In this document: positions 48,170-60,240 of the stretch, piece by piece
How the letters are laid out: every line of letters starts with the position of its first letter
Position numbering within the stretch: position 1 is the first letter of the stretch
Source of the DNA: Garcia nutans
Lineage: Eukaryota > Streptophyta > Magnoliopsida > Malpighiales > Euphorbiaceae
NCBI GenBank assembly: GCA_947685225.1
Contig: CANTUV010000072.1
Coordinates: 1,116,001 to 1,180,000, forward strand
Reading direction: 5' to 3'
Length of the DNA: 64,000 nucleotides
Notes under the pieces: generated by a model
The model's database searches: none
What the model saw: the letters and a program-made list of their open reading frames with translations, nothing else
What the model was told of the DNA's origin: nothing
Program-made: the position numbers and the translations under genes

Positions 48170-51100
48170 ATTATTTTGGTATCAGAGCTTAGGTTTCGAG
48201 ATTCTCGGCCTAAGTAAATTTACAAAGAAAAGTTTTAAAAAAAATGATGATAAATGAAAATAAAAAGAATGAAAATTTTGATACATGCACATGCATTAAC
48301 ACCTAGGTTGGTCTCGGATGTGGCATAATATGATTTGTAAAATATTTGTGTTACATGAGATGTTTAATATAGTTGATGATATATGTGTATACTATGTTGA
48401 TGTGAGAAGAAACCATGATTGTTGGCAATGATGTTGGAAATGAATTATAATTGAGGCATAGTGCCTGATTATTTATGAGAAACGAATTACGAAATGTAAT
48501 GTGAAATATGCATATTGATGAGACATATGAAAAATGTTATGTCATGTGCAACATGGAATGTAATATTGATGTTTATGAGTAATATTATGTATGACATAAT
48601 ATGAATTGAAAAATAAAGAAATGGAAAGGAAAATAAAGTTGGAAATGAGTTGAAAATCAAATTAAGATAAGAGTATGTACTCTTTCTTCTATACTTTAAA
48701 CCTCTTTATAAGAAAGTTTATGTTGAGTTTGCTAGACAGAGGAAATAATGTCGATTTGTGAATATTGAAAGTTATGTTATTTAAATGAAGAGAGTATGGT
48801 GGTATATTGAATGAGTTGATGGGTATAGACAAAGTTTGACCATTTATGATTTGAATATGTAAAGTTAAAGTTTTTAAAAGAAAAAGAGATGATGTTGGTT
48901 AAATAAGGAAATATAATGGTGTTGTTGCATTGCTGTTTTAAATGCAAATATTGTGATTTTAATGTTAGAAATGTGATACGCTTGAGTGTTGTTAAAGCTC
49001 ATATTAATGGTGGAAAGATGTGATAATTAGATTTTTGGAAATGAGCTTTAATATTTGTGAAAAGAATATACTTTGAGGTTGTTTTGTAATGTGTATATAT
49101 AAGATGTTTTTTTTAAGTTGATATTAAGAACATAAGATGAGTGAATGGAAGTTTAAGTAAAGTAGTAAGTTGTGAAATTATAGTGTTAATGGAATTTGGG
49201 TAAAGACTATTTGAGTATTGATAATCTTAATGTAAGTTAAACTCATGAGCTTGTGGAATGAATATTACTGTATATGAGAGTACTATTAAATTGAATAATG
49301 TGATTGATAGTATGAGAATGATTATGCTTGCATTGACAAACCTGAGCAAAGCTAGGTCATGGGATAATATTGACAGTAAGAAATGGGATGGATCAATGTG
49401 GATTTAAGAAATTGAGATTTGTCATAATTAGACTTGGAGAGTATAAAGAGATTATTGAGCCCAATGTATATATGAGTGGATGTAATGTACATGTGTATAG
49501 ATATGTGAGTAATATATATATATATATATCTATGTGTTGAAGAATAAACAAATGGATGTATAGATGGTATACTAATGCATTTAAAAATATATGTGAGAGA
49601 GATGTCACCTTAGTAGCGTGACTAAGATTTTGTGAAGTAATATCATGGTGATAATGTATATGTGTTGGGTTGATAAACAACTTAAGTCATGTCAAAAAGG
49701 GATAAAAATGATGTTGTTCACGGAATAGTAAAATGTTAAATTGTGTTGAAAAAATGTAAAAGAGGAATTAAATATCATTGTATGATTATGTGTATACATG
49801 TATAGAAAATGTGGAATGAGTTTTTGATATGAATGTAATTGTAAAATGTAAGAAATGTGGAAAGTAAATCACATTGTGAATGTGATCTATGGATGTGTTA
49901 TATAATTGCATATTTGATGTATATTGGAAATGACATTGCATGTAGTAGTGGACCTAAGAGAGATTAGGCCTTGATTGACGTAAAGAGTATGTGATGAAAT
50001 GAAAATAAGAATAAACTTAAGAAATGTTGGATAGTGAAATGGTTATGGAAATAAGGATTAATTTGGGAAATGGTGGACAGTAATATTGTTATGATAATAA
50101 CTGAATTTGGCTATCATAAATGTTATGAGCCAAAGTATTTGTGTGAGGAAATGTTTTGTGTATATAAATTTAATAAGAAATTATAAGGGAAAAAGAAAGT
50201 ATAAAGAATGAAATTTATGTAAGATCTGTATAAGATTGAATGATGTGTGAAGGAGAGGTTAAGGATAATATTGTTGTATATGAGACATGCAAATGGTGAT
50301 CAAATAATTAAGAGTAAATTGTGTTGAGATAGAGTTGACATATGTTAATTTTGGATGTAGTAAAGTTTGGAGAATGGAGATGTAATATTTGTGATGCAAC
50401 TTAGTAGTATAATTAGAAAGTTGGAAATAAAATAATAGAGGAACAGTATTGATTTATAAGTTTCAGATGTGATCATTAATCTCCTATGGTCATATAGTGT
50501 ATTTATGGTATTTGGCCGATTAACTTTGTTATCCACAGAATTGAGACTAAGAAAGTATAACTGTAATACTACTTTGGTAAGATTGATAATTATGTTTCTA
50601 GAAACATGATTAACGGTTATGATTGATGAAGTGTATTTTATGGTTTTTGTGTTAGCAATTTGGTTATAATTCTGGAAAAGAAAAGACAGAAAGAGAATTG
50701 TGGAAATACTTTAAGTTATGAGTAATGTGAGAAAAAGGTAATTATTGTTAATATAGTAATGATATGATAAGTGAGAAGATGATAATGAAAGAAGATTGCA
50801 GAATGTGTTTGAGAGCTATATTGATTATGTTTATGGTATACGGTGAATAAGTGGATGGGTTTAATATTTGAGTGAGTAAACTATGAATGATAAGCATGGT
50901 ATGAGATAATTATGAAATTTGGTGGAATTGTATTGAGATAATGAAAGATAAACTATGTGTATATTGAAAGATAAATTAAAGTGGATGGTTATTCATGATA
51001 AATTTAGATAAGTGAACTATTGATTTGAATCAAACAAGATTATGATGTTAAGATATTGTGGAGAATAAATCAATTGATCTGGATTTTTGCTATAATTGTG

Positions 51101-51775
51101 AATTATTATTGAGATTTAATATGTATGGTTGTGCTAAAGGCATAAGAGATAAATAATGATGTATACAATGTAAAATTTTGATAGATGAACGGACATGAAT
51201 TAATTGAATTATATCAATTTTAATGATGAGAAAAGGGAAGAAGTTGATTTCCTGTAAAGTAAGTTCAAAAGCATTGTATTAATATTGATGTTAAGTGAGA
51301 AAATACTAGAGAAGGAATGAAGTGTATGAGAAATAAGAATATTATTATCAATGAAGGTTTGATAAATGTTTGTTTGTAAGGATGATTGTAATGATGGGAT
51401 AATTAATATTAAGATATAAGTTTATGATCTTGAAAGTTAAAGTTAAGAGAATAGTTATAAAGAGATGAAGTGATAAAATATTTTGAATGTAATAATGGAA
51501 TGTAACATAAGTATGTTAAAGGATGATTGAATTTTTGCATATAGATAAGGTATTTGAGAGTATAATGAGTTATTTTGAATATTGGATGAGAATGTAATAA
51601 GGTATAAAGATTTTTATCGTGACAAGTTGTGGAATTGAATAATATAATTGACTCTAAGGGGGAGAGTGCAAATTATGTGATTTGATGAAAATTTTAAATG
51701 GTGTATTGGTAAGAATGGAATGTTATTGTACTGAGTAATTTCGAGGACGAAATTTTTTTTTTAGGGGGAGAGAAT
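48170..51775 (+). other. Non-coding interior of the LARD-like element
   Basis: Primer site TGGTATCAGAGC at 48177-48188 and hairpin at 48188-48214 (CTTAGG/CCTAAG, inner GAG/CTC). The rest is 3.5 kb without recognisable gag, protease, RT or integrase in any frame. C is very rare on this strand (the 60 bases from 50161 have none). It ends with GTAATTTCGAGGACGAAAT and the purine tract. Confidence 0.85.
51763..51775 (+). other. Polypurine tract of the LARD-like element
   Basis: AGGGGGAGAGAAT touches the 3' LTR; the preceding GTAATTTCGAGGACGAAAT equals that of element A. Confidence 0.9.
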
Positions 51776-52047
51776 TGTAATATCCCGGAATAGACCCTAA
51801 GAGTTTTGGAGTTATTGTTGTTGTATTTGGATTTAATGTATATGTGTATATGTGAAATATAAGGATAATATATGTAAGACATATACATATACATCACATA
51901 TACATGGGATATATATAATGGTGAAGGATAAGTGAGTTGTATATATATTTGTATAACTAAATAATAATAATAATAATAAAGACAAAAAGAAAAGAGAAGA
52001 AGAAAATCAAAGAAAGAATATGTGGTGGAGATTTAAAGTATTATTAT

Positions 52048-52080
<33 letters not shown>

Positions 52081-52094
52081 TGTTATTGTTATTG

Positions 52095-52126
<32 letters not shown>

Positions 52127-52201
52127 TGGATAAGGACAAAGGAAAGAAGTAGAAACTTCTTCTTCCTTCTACTCCTTCTTCGTCTTCTTCGTTCTTCTTG
52201 G

Positions 52202-52245
<44 letters not shown>

Positions 52246-55185
52246 GATGTGATTTTCTTACCAAATTTCTTAAGGAATTCAAGAGATTTGATGATAGAGA
52301 TGAAGATTTGATAAATGATTCAAGTAAGTATTTATTTCTTTAAATTGATTTTCATTGTTTGAGTTGGGTTTGGTATGGTTGATGTGTGATGATGATGATA
52401 TTGAAAGATTTAAGTATATATATGTATTGATTTGGTAATTGGATGATGATAATATGATTATTTGTGAAGATGATGATGAATTGTTGAATAAGGGTTGAGT
52501 TTAATGAAATTTGGGGATTTGATAAATTGGTATATGAATGATGTTTATAATGATGATTGGTATGTGTTTTGAGTGTTGTTGATGTTTTGGTAAGTTTGTT
52601 ATGGTTTTTGGGTGTGTTTGATGAAGATTGTTTGAAGTGAGTAATGATAAAAAGATGGGTATTGTTGGATGTTGTTGTGTGTTGACCGGAATCTGGGTTT
52701 TTAGTCGGACACGCCCAGAGACACGGCCAGTTTGTTAGGCGTGTCGTTGGTTCTGTTTTCTGGAGTTGGTAGCACGAGCAGTGACACGCCCATGTTATTG
52801 AGCGTGTCATAAGTTCTGTGTGGCAGTAGAATTGACATGACCAGTAACACGCCCGTGTTATTGAGCGTGTCATAGCTACTGTGAGTTTGGAGAATTGACA
52901 CGGCCATGAGCACGCTCTTGTTGATTGGACGTGTTGATGTTTTTGAGATACAGAATGTATTACACGCCCAGTGACACGCCCGTGGTTATGAGCGTGTCAA
53001 TGTTTCTGTGTTGTGGAGTTAGGGCACGATCAGGAACACGCCCGTGTTGATGAGCGTGTCATGTGTTGAGTTTGCCCTAATTGATTCTTATTTGTATTAT
53101 CTCATGTGTATTTCTAAGTGAGTGTGTATGATTACTTTTGGATTAGGTTTTAAGAGATGGAATTGCCCCTAATCCAAGTATTGAAAGATCTATGGAAGAG
53201 AAGTTATATGGGAGTGAGTTCTTTAGAGGTAAGTACAAAACCCTTTTGGATTGCACATAAGTATATTGTTAAAATAAATATTAATATTGTATATGCAATG
53301 AAAAGATAAGAGATATGATAATACATTAATACATATAAGATGTGAAGGCATTCAATATATATATGTTATGAAATGTGAAAGATGTGAGGATATGATTTGT
53401 ATGATGTGTATTCCAATTTATATGGTAATGTAATTGATTGTGCATACTTGAGTAATGAATGATTATGTATATAAATATCAAAGATGAACTATGAAATGTG
53501 ATAATGTGATATTGTGATGAACTATGAAATGTGATAATGTGATATTGTGGTGAACTATGAAATGTGATAATGTGATATTGTGATGAACTATGAAATGTGA
53601 TAATGTGATATTGTGGTGAACTATGAAATGTGATAATGTGATGAACTATGAAATGTGATAATGTGATATTGTGGTGAACTATGAAATGTGATAATGTGAT
53701 ATTGTGATGAACTATGAAATGTGATAATGTGATATTGTGGTGAACTATGAAATGTGATAATGTGATATTGTGGTGAACTATGAAATGTGATAATGTGATA
53801 TGGTGATGAACTATGAAATGTGATAATGTGATATTGTGGTGAACTATGAAATGTGATATTGTGATGGAATATGAAATGTAAATTGAGAGGTGATGATGTA
53901 TAAAGCCATTGTGGTTGGCTATGATATTGAGAATGAGATAAATGAGGCATGTTTTGCCTAAATGATGCCATTGTGGTTGGCTATGATGATGTAAATGATG
54001 ATGAGAATGAGAATGAAATTGATAATGAAATAATAAATGAATTGTGTGGCTAATGTGTTATTCATTTTCAGAGTTTTGTTGTTGGTGGCATGCCTAATAA
54101 GTGTAACAATCTCTTGAAGTTAGGTTGGATTGAATCCTTGAAGCCTAATTGAGATGTTACCACCCTTGAAGCTAGGTTGGGTTAGTTCTTGAAGCCAAGT
54201 TGGGTAGAAGCTTAGCATGCTTTGCTCCCCTTGAAGCTTGGTTGAACTTAATCCTTGAAGCCTAGTTGGGTATATGATATTGATAAATGTGATAACAAAA
54301 CCAACGCATTAACTCTGAACTTTGAATGACATATTAGTGTCTTTTGGGCCCGAGTCTGTCTTTGTTGTTAATGTGATGTATATACAAGTTGAAATAAATG
54401 AGTAATGGGATCTATGTTGCCTTTGTTGGAAATGTGAGTTGTGAATGATGAATTGTGGTTAGTGATATGATTATATAACATACATGAATTATTGAAAGGA
54501 GATATGGTTTGTGAAGTTATATGCAATATGCGATTATAAAGTATAAAATGATATATATGATATGTATGAGGTGAAATTGGTAAGTATCATAATATGAAGG
54601 TTCTATCAATTTATTGAATTATGTTTGATGGTTATGTTATATGTGTATATGTATATCCTCTATAAGGTTAATAGGATTATATGAAGAATGCATTGAAAAA
54701 GGGGAAAACAGAGTAAGAAAATGTTAAAACATGAGACTAAACATATGAGGTATGTTTCCTTTATATTGTATATTTTAATGGTTACTTGTACTACTAAGCT
54801 TCCGAGCTTAGCGCGGTTATCTTAATCGCGCAGGTATATAGGTGATGAAGCTGGAGTTAAGCTACTATGTCACAACGAGGACAAGTATAGTTCGAGACCA
54901 ACTAGATGGTGGTACATGCATGTAATTATACTGTATTTTCATAAGAATGTATTCATTTGTATAAATGAATCTTTGGAAGAAACAATGTAACTTATATTTA
55001 TGTATTACCATGATAAGAATAACCATTTTGTAAATACTTTCATATGATTTAAATGTATTATGGTTTTAAAAATTAAAGTAAAGAGTTATAATGGTGATGA
55101 AAAGTGACATTCTTATACTCTATATACATATTGTATGTGTATCTGGTATATGTACAGTATTTATATGGGGTATCAGGGTGTTACA
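51776..55185 (+). repeat. Coding-free element 3' LTR
   Basis: 3410 bp. It has two more 33-bp units than the 5' LTR and shorter (GA)n (52204-52235) and (TA)n runs; otherwise nearly identical. Palindromes at 52705-53065, minisatellite at about 53484-53878, double hairpin at 54794-54835. Confidence 0.93.
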
Positions 55186-55844
55186 GTTTGATAGCATTAT
55201 GAACTAATTTGATCTAGTCTAGGGTTTGTATGAATCTGCTATGATTGTATGAATTGGTTATTACCCTTAACTTAATTATTTCTTTAGCCTTGATTGAATG
55301 GAATATTGTTAATATATAATTGATTGGCCACCAATTATGTGTTTTAGGTATTAGATGATGGATTGAGAGATGAAGTCTAATGTTGGAACAAATCTATTAA
55401 GGACTTAGGTGAATTAGAGATATAACCTAGGAAAAGATTATTTCAATTGGAACAAGATTATTTGAGAGAGGTTTGAATGCGAGAGCTTATTTCCTTTATT
55501 CAATTAATTAAGTTGCTTGAGATTTAATCTTTGAAATTAAATTGGTTAAGAGGAATAACCGTTCATACATATAAGTAGCAGAGAAGTGCAAACCCTAGAC
55601 CTTTCTATTAAGTGAATCAAATCATCAGCTCAATTTACTTTTATTGTTCTAAAATTCCAATCGATTTGTCTTCATTAGTTAGCAATTTAAATTTATTCAT
55701 TACTTGTTATTTATAATCTGATAATCAATTAGCTACTTTAGCTTCCTTGTGAGACGACCTTGGGGTGATCACCTTTGCTACAGCTACCTCGTATACTTGC
55801 GAGTGACGCTTTTTCGTAGAGTTAATTCGAGCGCAACAAGTTTT

Positions 55845-55862
55845 TGGTGCCGCTGCCGGGGA
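55845..55862 (+). other. Athila primer-binding site
   Basis: TGGTGCCGCTGCCGGGGA, six bases behind the LTR end, matches the TGGCGCCGTTGCCGGGGA type of Athila elements (tRNA-Asp type, from memory). Confidence 0.9.
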
Positions 55863-55979
55863 GGCTAATTAGCGTAATTGTTTATTAGGCAGAAATACTT
55901 TAGATTATTTTTCATTGTTTTCATTTTATTTTATTTGTCTTTTGCTTTTAATAATCCTTTTGTTCTAGAAATTTTGTTT

Positions 55980-58172
55980 ATGCAAGGCAGGAGATCACTT
56001 GGAGGAGAGCTATACCCAGTCATTCCAGAAATTCAGAGAGTGAAAAGGAGTAGGGAAGAGTTTGAACTGTACACCGGATTTGATACTACAGAGGAGGACA
56101 CTTTTGATTTTGAGTCAGAATCTGCACAATCTGTTAAAATGGCAGAAGAAAGATAAAGGACTATGAGAGATTTTGCTAGACCTGTCATTGGAACTTCCAC
56201 ATCTTGTATAAGATTGACAGATGCAACAAGAAACTATGAATTGAAGAACATCCATTACAACATGCTGCCATCATTCTATGGAGTTCCAAATGAAGATCCT
56301 TTGAACTTTATCCGGGATTTTTATTCTCCCCTCAACACTTTTCCATTGGGAGGATTAACAGAGGATCAGTTGAGGATGAGATGTTTCCCGTATACATTGA
56401 AGGACAGGGCAAAGAGCTGGCTTATGATGTTGCCCGAAAATTCTTTGACAACTTGGGACAAGTTTATAACAAGTTTATGGGAAAGTTTTACTCTCATCAA
56501 AAGACAGCTGAATTGAGAGGGAAGATAGCTACATTCTCTCAATTTGACGGAGAGCCATTTCATGAGGCTTGGGGACAGATTTAAGATGCTATTGATCCAG
56601 TGTCCACATCATCACTACCCACTTTAACTTCTTAATCAGTTTTTCTACGATGGTCCAACCCAGCAATTTCAGAACACTGTTGATAACGCAGCTGGGGGAG
56701 CTATGGGAGAAAAGACAGCTGATGAAACTTATGAGATCTTTGAGATGTTGGGAGCTAATTCTCAACAGAAAAGTGTAAGGGGAAGAAGTAAAGGGGTGAA
56801 TCAACTGGAAGCCAATAATGAGATGGTAAATCAGATAGCTGAGTTGACAAGGCAAGTGCAGATGCTGAATATGAAAAACAACACTTCTTCATCTACTCAA
56901 GAAGTGTGTGGAATCTGTGGAACTTTTGGGCATGGAGCAAATATATGCCTCTCTATATATGAGTCTTATGGGAATGAAGCTGAGCAAGTCAATGTTATTG
57001 GAGGATTCCAACCAAGAGCCAGGAATGATCCCTACTCGAATACATACAATCCTGGTTGGCGGAATCATCCTAATTTTTCCTGGGCAACAAATAATTCTCA
57101 ACAGCCTTTCCATTTGCTCCAGAGACAGAACCAACAGCAGGGCCAATCCTTAAATCAAGGGCAGTCTAAGAGAGAGAGTTTGGAGGAAAGTTTACAGGCT
57201 TTTATCCAAGTAAGTGCTAAAAATCAGGAGATGAACAACAAGAGGCTGGATTCCTTAGAAGCATCTTTTAAGAAAGTGGAGACCCAAGTGGGACAACTTG
57301 CACAACAGATGCAGATTCAACAAAAGGGGAAGTTCCCAAGTCAACCTGAGTGGGCACAATCAGTGACTGTTCTTAGAAGTGGCAAGGTAATTAACAATAA
57401 TGTTGAAAATAATTCTGTGAATGCAGGTGAGCAAGAGAATAAAAAGGAAGAAGAGCCAGAGAACAAAGGTGCTGGAGAAAGATCAATGGAGAAGTCCCCT
57501 ACAGCAGATTTGCACAAGGCAAGCAATCCATACCGGCCACCTATACCATTCCCCAGCAGGTTGAAGGATGATAAAAAAGATAAGCAATTTTCAGATATCT
57601 TCAACATGCTTTCTAAGGTAAGTATTAACTTACCCTTACTTGATGCAATAAAGAACATGCCGGCTTATGCTAAATTCTTCAAAGAACTGAATACCAAGAA
57701 AAAGAGGTATGAGCCGAATGAAAAGGTGATAGTTTCAGAGGTAGCTAGTGCTGTTTTGCAGCATAAACTACTTCCAAAGCTAAAGGATCCTGGTAGTTTC
57801 ATCATTCAAATTACTATGGGAAATGGAAAAGGTACTGATGGCATGTGTGATTTAGGAGCCAGTGTGAATTTAATGCCTTATTCTGTGTACTTTGAATTAG
57901 AATTAGGGGAACTTAAACCAACAAAAATGGTGTTGCAATTAGCTGATAGATCTCTTAGATTCCCAAAAGGGGTTATAGAAGATGTGTTAGTTAATGTTGG
58001 TGGTTTGATAGAACCTGTGGATTTCATAGTTCTTGATATGGAAGAAAGTAACTCTTCACCATCAGCACACACTATTCTGCTGGGTAGGCCTTTTATGGTA
58101 ACTACCAACACCTTGATAGATGTTAAAAATGGTAAATTGTCAATGACTGTCTTAGGACAAACAGTTGATTAA
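55980..58172 (+). pseudogene. Athila gag-protease, broken
   Basis: It starts about 55980 with MQGRRSLGGELYPVIPEI. A TAA at 56154-56156 interrupts. Gag continues in shifted frames: LPSFYGVPNEDPLNFIRDFY and LKDRAKSWLMMLPENSLTTW (56163-56516), FYSHQKTAELRGKIATFSQF (to 56584), then from about 56590 to the end. The zinc knuckle CGICGTFGHGANIC (56906-56947) and a coiled-coil-like LDSLEASFKKVETQVGQLAQ lead to an aspartic protease with MCDLGASVNLMPYSV (about 57842) and ILLGRPFMVTTNTLIDV. Lesions: one stop and at least two frameshifts in gag. The frame ends at a TAA after the protease. RT and all later domains are missing because a Tat LTR takes over soon after. Confidence 0.9.
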
Positions 58173-58189
58173 TTATTTTTGTAGATCTT

Positions 58190-60072
58190 CTTGATAACTG
58201 TGTTTGATGAAGTTAACCAGCCACGGGCCCGCTGCCACAGTTTTTGCCAGCGCAAAATTTTTCGACGCAAATTTTTGAAACCTAATCCAATTAGGTTTTA
58301 ATTTTTTTTTATTAATATTACTTACCTTAATTAATTAGGAATAAATAACCTTAAACCATTATAAATAAGGATCAAAGGCATAGAAAAAGGTGGTGGCCAA
58401 GGTGGAGGAAAAAATTTACACAGAGAGCTTATGATTGGAAACCAAATCAAGTAAGGAAAAGCAACAATTCAATTCAATTGATTTTTAAGGGAGGAGCACC
58501 ATGAATTAAGCAATTCAAAGGCAACAAAGGCTTGTCTTTGGAGCTAGTTCATCCAAGAAGATTTATTTTTTGGAGAATCAACAAAAAAAGGTATGTTAAA
58601 TTCTTTTTGAATTATGTAACACAGTAGCAAATCTATAAAATTTAAGGTTTTTTAAATCAAAAACTTTAGAACTTTAATTTAATTCTTCCAAGATTAAAAC
58701 ACTAAAACGTGACTTTCTTTTCTAAAAAGACTTAAAATTGTTATTTTTTCTTCTTAAAAATCTTAAAACTCTCATTGAACATATTTTTCAACAAAACCAA
58801 AATCAAATTCTGTTTCTTTCAAAATTTTAAATTAGGTTCTATTTCATTCAAAAAGCCTTCAAAAACACCTTTTCTACTTATAAAAACTTCAATCCATGTG
58901 TTTAAATTCATAAAACTTCATAAATCATCAAATTGCTTTTTAAAACTCTAATTCAAATTCATTACCCGAGAACCCTAATTTCAAAGCCTAAAACCAAAAT
59001 TCAACTTTTAAACCTAAAACAATGAACCTTAATCCTTTTAAAATCTTAAACCCTAATTTTTATGAACCCTAATCCCTTTAAAACATAAAAAAATATAAAA
59101 ACATGAAAACCCAAAAATTGCACAGTAGCTTAAAATTCAATAATCAAAAATCACAAATTTAAGTATTTTAAGGTATTCAAAACCCTAGTTTCGTGATTTC
59201 ACCATTCAAACCTTAATTTGGTTAATCAAAGAGTCTTACCAACCTTTTAAAACATAAAACCCTAATCTATTTCAATTCCATAAAAAGTCACAGTAGCTAT
59301 AATTGAACTTTTATTTGCTTTATTCAATTCCATATTTATTTATACCTTGATTTATCTCTTATGCTTTAATCTATTTAATTTCAATACTAGATTTATTTAA
59401 TTTATCATGGATGGATGTTTATTTTATTGATATTTAAATACTTTTGATGAATGATTTATTTATGATGAATGATTATTTACTTTTATTAATCAATTTAGAT
59501 TTCCAAAAGTTGTAAGAGGTATGTTTCCACTTGGTGGGTACCTCACTAGTTAAACATCATGTAATTTAACTTGCTTTTCTATTTTAGAACTTATGTAAAG
59601 GGCATGTTTCTACCTTTTGTTGGGTGTCCTATCTAGGCATGTGATGTAAGGACATGTTTCCATCCTTGGATGGGTATCCATTTATTTGTTTTGTTTTATT
59701 TGGATATTGCTTTGATTTTAATATAATGATGCTTTCTTTTTTATTGTGTGTAGTATGGATAATGTTATTATACTTAAGAATTTTATAATATTAAGACCTG
59801 TAAAGGAGGCCGGTTCCAATGAACCGGGCGTTGTGGGGGTGCTGGGCCATTTCTCACCTTCCCCACGCGTACCCAACTTTCCGAACTCATTAGGGGGTTG
59901 GGGATTCCTTAGGAATCGAGTCATCCACCCCTTTCTTTTTTCCCGGCCCGTCCGGGTGGCTACTCCATTTTCTTCGGACTTAGGTTCGTGTTCTCTAAGG
60001 CCCCGAGCCTAAACAGTGCCGAAGTCATAAGAACCATTCCACCGGGAGTGGGGGCAAAAATCCCCGCTCACA
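58190..60072 (+). mobile_element. Second Tat LTR
   Basis: The left boundary is unclear (somewhere 58175-58260); the right end is CCCCGCTCACA at 60072. From about 59505 on it matches the LTR at 41382-43622 block by block (TGTAAGAGGTATGTTTCCAC, AAGGAGGCCGGTTCCAATGA, GAATCGAGTCATCCACCCC). TATAAATA at 58360-58367 is a possible promoter box. Telomere-like words fill 58930-59290. No primer site follows; an inverted LTR piece does. Confidence 0.72.
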
Positions 60073-60240
60073 ACATGTAATAGAAATAAAGAAATATTTA
60101 TTAAAATAAAGAAAGTCCAAACCAACAAAATGAAAACATGCCCTTATAATAATGTGCAATGTCCAAAGTACAAGTAAATAAAAATAGGACACCTAGCAAT
60201 TAGTGAAAACATGTCCCTTACAATTATCCCAAAGTATTTA
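60073..60240 (-). mobile_element. Inverted Tat LTR fragment
   Basis: On the minus strand GTAAGGGACATGTTTTCACT, GGTGTCCTATTTTTATTTAC and AAGGGCATGTTTTCATT match the AAGGACATGTTTCCACC and GTAAGGGCATGTTTCCATC blocks of the plus-strand Tat LTRs. It abuts the second Tat LTR tail to tail. Confidence 0.7.

Larger units (their letters stand above)
44819..55185 (+). mobile_element. Coding-free LTR element (LARD-like), very young
   Basis: The ends are TGTAATATCC and GGTGTTACA, with target duplications GTTTG at 44814-44818 and 55186-55190. The LTRs (44819-48169 and 51776-55185) differ at about nine single bases by eye plus repeat lengths. The 3.6-kb interior has no gag or pol yet keeps the tRNA-iMet site, the hairpin behind it, the pre-tract motif and the polypurine tract. 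This is the make-up of a large retrotransposon derivative moved by another element's proteins; element A shares all four signals and could be such a partner. Confidence 0.92.
43650..55838 (+). mobile_element. Athila 5' LTR, split by a non-coding element
   Basis: The left piece runs from an unclear start (about 43650-43800) to 44818, the right piece from 55191 to 55838 (ends GAGCGCAACA). Together they resemble the Athila solo LTR at 24611-26478 in order and wording, including the GACACGG cluster at 44025-44460. The Athila primer site and gag follow. The break carries the duplication GTTTG of the inserted element. Confidence 0.75.

Noticed and set aside
55878..55979. Hydrophobic segment before MQGRRS looking like a signal peptide
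   Set aside because: It is the translated AT-rich leader of Athila; the gag start fits the ATG at 55980.
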